Source: Megaleporinus macrocephalus
Lineage: Eukaryota > Chordata > Actinopteri > Characiformes > Anostomidae
DNA length: 64,000 nt
Assembly (NCBI GenBank): GCA_021613375.1
Contig: CM038720.1
Coordinates: forward strand, 15,965,962-16,029,961
Direction: 5' to 3'
Notes under the pieces: generated by a model
What the model saw: the letters and a program-made list of their open reading frames with translations, nothing else
Told to the model about the DNA's origin: nothing
Database searches by the model: none
Shown: positions 59,406 through 64,000 of the stretch, in pieces
Layout of the letters: the number at the start of each line of letters is the position of its first letter
Numbering within the stretch: position 1 is the stretch's first letter
Program-made: the position numbers and the translations under genes

Positions 59406-62400
59406 AACCTAAGCAACCACTATGAGTAGAATAAGCTTGTTTGATTACTTCTGAACTGGTATTATTACCAGTTTGCTTTCAGTTTTTGTGAATTAACTGG
59501 ATTATGGACATTGTTAATAAATGCAAAAACTTTTTTTAAATATGTTATTATGCTTGCATTATGGTGGTTATAGACTTCCAGTGTTTCATACTTTATAGCT
59601 GTGATATACGTTTTACAGTAGTTAATAAACAATGTATACATTTATTCTCAGATTAATAGCAGACTGATAATGTGGTAAAAGGGGGATACTACAGATGCAT
59701 ATTGGAAGAATTAATGTTAATAGGAGCTCATCTTTACTACAGTTCACACAGACTAAGTGTCACAATGTACAAGTTGTACTGTATGAAATATCAGGTATCT
59801 TTTACACTTGTCCCAGACAGTAAGCCATATGCCAAAGTGTTACAGGGTTCTAAATCCATTTCAGTTTCGGCTAAGTAGAATCAATCACCTCAGGCAGCTG
59901 ATGGCAGCTTGTTGGTTTACCATTATTATACATGCTAGCTGAATCAGTCAGGAAGTGCTTTTATTTTTTCTTATTTTTTCTGTTCATTAACCAACACATG
60001 TAACCGTTTAATTCTCTTTATAATAGTTGTAATTTGCTTTATACAAGGCAACAAGGCTAATGTAATAGTGATGTTAGTAATTTCCATGTGTTATGTTCTT
60101 CTTTGCTGCATACAGTTTAGTAAACATTATTTTACTGTGCAACAGAGAAATCATTCTGGCATCTTAAAACTGATCAAAATAATACGGACAGGAATGCAGT
60201 GTGCTATAGAACTACAGTGCATTGGCTAAGGTCGTTTCTTTTCTAGGATATGGAATGTGGGTTTTCTTTTCTTTGAGTATGATTTAATGAACTGAATATA
60301 ATACAATTGGGTCTAGTAAACAATTAACAGATTGCTGTGGTATTTTTAAATAAATCAGAAGCTGACACATAGAGCTTATCTAGGTCTTGGCTAATGTAGC
60401 TGTGTAGACTAGGTTTCACTCAACCACAACCATTTAGATAAGAAAGTGTAAAAAAGGAAACTCAGTAGTAGCTATTTTAATAAAACTGTTGGAGCTAATT
60501 TAGATAAAAAAAGACTTCAGGTGTCCAGATGTGTCTGCTGCAATGGCGAAAAATGGTCTGTTACTCGACTGTGGATGAGGAAAGAGGAAGCACATGCTAT
60601 GCTGTTTATGTAAGGATGTGTGCTCCGGTAGGAGCCCTTAGTCTGGCAATGATGAGTCAACAATTTCCTCTCAACACCAGATTGCAAAAAGTACCACCTG
60701 AGTAAAAAATGTCTAAAAGAACGCAACAAAGACGTCACAGCAAGAACAGCCAGCAAAGAAGGACTAACTGAGTTCAAGCTTGAACCTCTGTGTTAAACAA
60801 GCCATTTGTCTAGGTCAAATTGCTGACGTGTCACCTTTGAGTTAATCTGAATGGGGTGACCTGACTGCTTTGACTTTTTAACTGTACAATAAACAGATCA
60901 CCTCTCTTGGGGGAAAATAAGCCAGTAACTAATTGTTTTTCTACAGGTAGATATAGCAAGCTCTTCTATTGGTTAGGGCTTTAAATACGCAGGATCAATT
61001 TTATAAGAAAAAAAAAACATTACTCTTTACGCTTTCTGAAAGACCAAGATATGCCACAGACTGTAAATATGCTAATTAGAATTGTTAGATTTTGTTAGAG
61101 AGTAGCCCTCTTTACTGAAAATTGTACTATGAAACAGCTACTAGTTAAAATGTATGCTATTATCAAGGTGTGAAATAAAGGTTCTGCGGGGTCTAGGACC
61201 CCTTAATTAACCTCTTGGACCCCTGAAAGCTGAACATAAACTTATCATGATGTTTTGCTGTCATTGTTTAGTCCACTATCTGTGAGCTTCTATTTTTCTA
61301 GACCATTTGAGCTGTGACACTGGTCTGCCTCAGGGTGGCACTGTAGCAATTTTTTACACCCAGTAGGTTCTTCACAGCCAGGCAACTATATGTCTGGGAC
61401 ATACCCTTTTTATCCAAGAATTTGGTAGAATTGTTACTCATTTTTACAACCAAAGACAAACAAGGAAATGTGTAAGATCTTAGTTAATGTGTGGAAAACT
61501 CTACTTCCAAATTAAATTAGCTAGCCAACATGGGTGCCCTGAATATCAGGGATTATTCTGCACATTTCTTAATATGTCTGTCACAAGCTTTACGTAAAGC
61601 ATGGTGGGTCTTTTAAAAGCTATAAATGTTGGCCAAAGAACCATCCTCAATCATAGTGTCTTGCAAGTTAACTCTACCATTTAGACAAAGATTAGGTGAA
61701 AGTATAATTACATCAAACATTGCATCATATTCATGCCAACAAACACCATGCTAATCTTCGTTAAATCACAGACTTTTTAAAATAAAGTATGACAGTTAAA
61801 ATTAAATATTAAATATTTAATCTGCTATCTGATTATCATGGAATCAATAATGTGTTAAAATCCCTAAAACCCAACCTCTGATCAATAATCAAGTTGAACA
61901 AGACCAATTACACCATCTTTATTTAAAGCACCATCTATGTATTTATTAACTATTTTCAAATGAAAAGTGTAAATAAGTGTGTGAGCCTGTCTTCATTTAA
62001 TCTTTTTAATTCAATTTCAATTTCTGACATTTCTTTAAATACTAACCCCCCTCTATATATGCAAGTGCATAACTATTCTTTTACAGTGCTCTGTGAAGCC
62101 CACAGAAGCAATGATTTTTACACAATAACATTCCAAGTAGGCTGGAATGACACACGTTTTATTTCTACAGTTTGCTGATGACACTGTTGCATGCATGCTC
62201 AAATGGTTATAGCAGACAGTTTAAACAACAGAAAAAGATCTGAACAAAACTTAGTTCTCTAATACCCAGACTGCATGTCTTTCATAAGCTTTTAAAACTT
62301 CAGCAGCACTTTCAGATCTCATAATGCTCTCCTGAGAAAACAAAGTTTTATTAGATCCTCCACAGAAAACAGAACAAGAACTCTTGATTTAAAAAAGGGC

Positions 62401-62640
62401 CTAGCAATTGTGGACCTGCTAAATCCGATAAACCTTATACATCACTCAATCCTGTCCTATTCAATAAAACTATTTATAGTTTTGGAAAATTAACATAACA
62501 TTTTTAAGCTAGTGAAATATAAACTGATATTTACAACCCATTACATTCTCCAATGTATCTGAGTTCAATTAAGATTAGTGTCATTTAATGAAAGCTTTAT
62601 TGTAAAGTCAAAGTCTGGTTTAATCTCTGACATTTTGTAC
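59406..62640. other. AT-rich gene desert
   Basis: The longest frame (60517-60777, minus, 86 codons) has no motif and ordinary composition. No repeat was assigned. Confidence 0.3.
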
Positions 62641-62649
62641 CATATCTTA

Positions 62650-63420
62650 TACCTTATACTGACAGCTCATATGTTGTCCACAAACAGGATTATTGCATAC
62701 GTCTTGAGGCACTCAATGTGTTGAAGCATGCATTGCAGTCCTATGTTGACTGCATCATCAACTGACCTGTTCACCAGATAAGTAATCTGCGGGTTGTCCA
62801 GCAGATGTCCTGTAATATTCTTCAGGTGGGCCAAACAACTTCATGATGTCAGAGTAACTGGCATGTAGTGAAGCAGGAAGACACTACACACAGTTCCAAC
62901 GTTCTGTTAAGTATTTTCATTAAAACTAGAACCAGTTGGTCAGCACAGGCTTTAAGACAGAAGGGGGAAACAATATTTTGACCTGCTGCGTCCCTGGTCT
63001 TCAGTTTATGAAGGAGCCAGCTCACATCCACTGCACATATTTTAAGTTCAGCATGAGCTGGAGTGACTGAGCTGTGTAAATTTGTCCCTCTCAAACCTAC
63101 AATAGAAATCATTCAGGTTGACAGCGAGTGCTTTGTTTGCCTCAACAGGGGGAAGTGGTCTTCTTAAATTTTTAATATCTTGTAGGTAATGCTATACTGA
63201 CGCAGGATTGTTGACTGAAAACCTGTTTTTGGTTTTTAAGTGTAGATTTTTTTAGCCGCTCTAATCTCATTTGTCAATTAGTTTCTGGTCTGTTTTTACA
63301 GCCTCTTGTCTGACCCTTCTGCAGGCATCTGCCCTGCCCGGATGAAGCTGTCTTGGTTCTGAACCACGGCTTGTTTTGTTTTATGTGCGGAAGGTCTTGG
63401 TTATTACACATATTTCTTCG
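62650..63420 (-). mobile_element. LINE reverse-transcriptase relic, 3'-truncated
   Basis: From 63380 down, the minus strand reads TNEIRAAKK-like sequence, PLPPVEANKALAVNLNDFYC, then WLLHKLKTRDAAGQNIVSPF, CLKACADQLVLVLMKILNRT, and later PQITYLVNRSVDDAVNIGLQ and TYAIILFVDN. These are the N-terminal RT blocks of a common fish LINE (Rex1-like by style). Homology stops at the first catalytic aspartate region (LFVD). Several stops and frameshifts are present. Confidence 0.65.
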
Positions 63421-63424
63421 CAAA

Positions 63425-64000
63425 AACTGATAATCTAATTGGTAAAGTCCAGCAATATAATTTAATATGATACAGTCATCTGGAATTCACACCTAGATGT
63501 AAGATTTTTCATTGCCAGCTGCATGAAGAGCAAAGAGTCACCCTTCTAAATTTTCTTAAATGTCTTGTCAGAGAGAGAGAGGTAAATCCATGTTTTTATA
63601 ACTATCTGGCCGAGTCTAGGGGATTATCAGATGACCAGCTGATTTTTCTTAATTTAAGCAAATGTACGCATGCAGACATGTAGAATCCTTCTGAGTGCAA
63701 ACTGAAGATAACCCTATTTGCAATTGGTATAGTAAATTTGTGATGTAATTTAGGAAAAACTGGTAGAACCAGCAGGCAGTTGTCATTTGCACCATTTCGA
63801 ACTGTTGGACAGCAGAAGAAATACTGAGACTTAGACTTAATCCACAGAAGGCCAAGAAGTACTCCAGATGCACCATCTTTTCTCATGTTTACATAACCGT
63901 CTCCCATTTCCTAGCAAGAAGACACAAGCTAGAGCACATGCAGTCTTTGACCTTAAGCCACTAGAAAAGTATTTAAATGGGCCTCTGTACAGCATCCCTG
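63425..64000. other. Non-coding right edge
   Basis: Contains (GA)4 near 63570 and two overlapping minus-strand frames of 75-101 codons without motifs. Confidence 0.3.

Noticed and set aside
62157..62195. Plus-strand peptide QFADDTVA resembling an RT catalytic box
   Set aside because: The surrounding sequence has no RT blocks, and the nearby LINE relic is on the opposite strand. Chance or too small to support.

Overview
This window looks like vertebrate nuclear DNA from a ray-finned fish, most likely an otophysan teleost. The reasons are split genes with GT-AG introns and vertebrate-specific families (an endosomal Toll-like receptor, a COUP-TF nuclear receptor, an alpha-arrestin). The background is AT-rich and full of teleost-type Tc1/mariner, hAT, L2-like LINE and tRNA-derived SINE relics. 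The exact species cannot be read from the sequence; the otophysan placement rests on remembered SINE resemblance and is an inference.

Three protein-coding genes are well supported. (1) A TLR8-type receptor on the plus strand: short 5' leader exon ending at 9127, intron 9128-9353, one large coding exon ending at 12436. (2) A COUP-TF/NR2F1-like nuclear receptor on the minus strand, three coding exons between 37015 and 34419, 395 aa. (3) arrdc3 on the plus strand, eight coding exons between 50563 and 54270, 414 aa. A possible last exon of a fourth gene sits at the left edge (2-70).

Layout: 1-9000 is intergenic, dominated by a frameshifted LINE (1807-4985, minus) and an LTR-like repeat (7900-8800). 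9040-12440 is the TLR8 gene. 12440-34400 is a transposon-rich desert holding L2, Tc1, SINE and hAT relics. 34419-37015 is the nuclear receptor, with a MITE in its first intron and a degenerate minisatellite upstream. 38340-50340 is a second repeat desert, with a three-level nest (Tc1-type relic interrupted by an L2 LINE, itself interrupted by a hAT element). 50345-55900 is arrdc3 with its 3' UTR. 56000-64000 is intergenic with DNA-transposon and LINE remnants.

The genes do not form one pathway. The NR2F1-like gene and arrdc3 are head to head about 13.5 kb apart. As I recall, human NR2F1 and ARRDC3 are neighbours in the same relative orientation, so this looks like a compacted conserved block. 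TLR8 acts in endosomal nucleic-acid sensing, NR2F1-like in developmental transcription control, and ARRDC3 in receptor ubiquitination and trafficking. I saw no novel molecular system. The most unusual items are the divergent NR2F1 paralogue, the TLR8 upstream ORF that ends on the start codon, an SGNH-like motif in a LINE, and the nested transposons.
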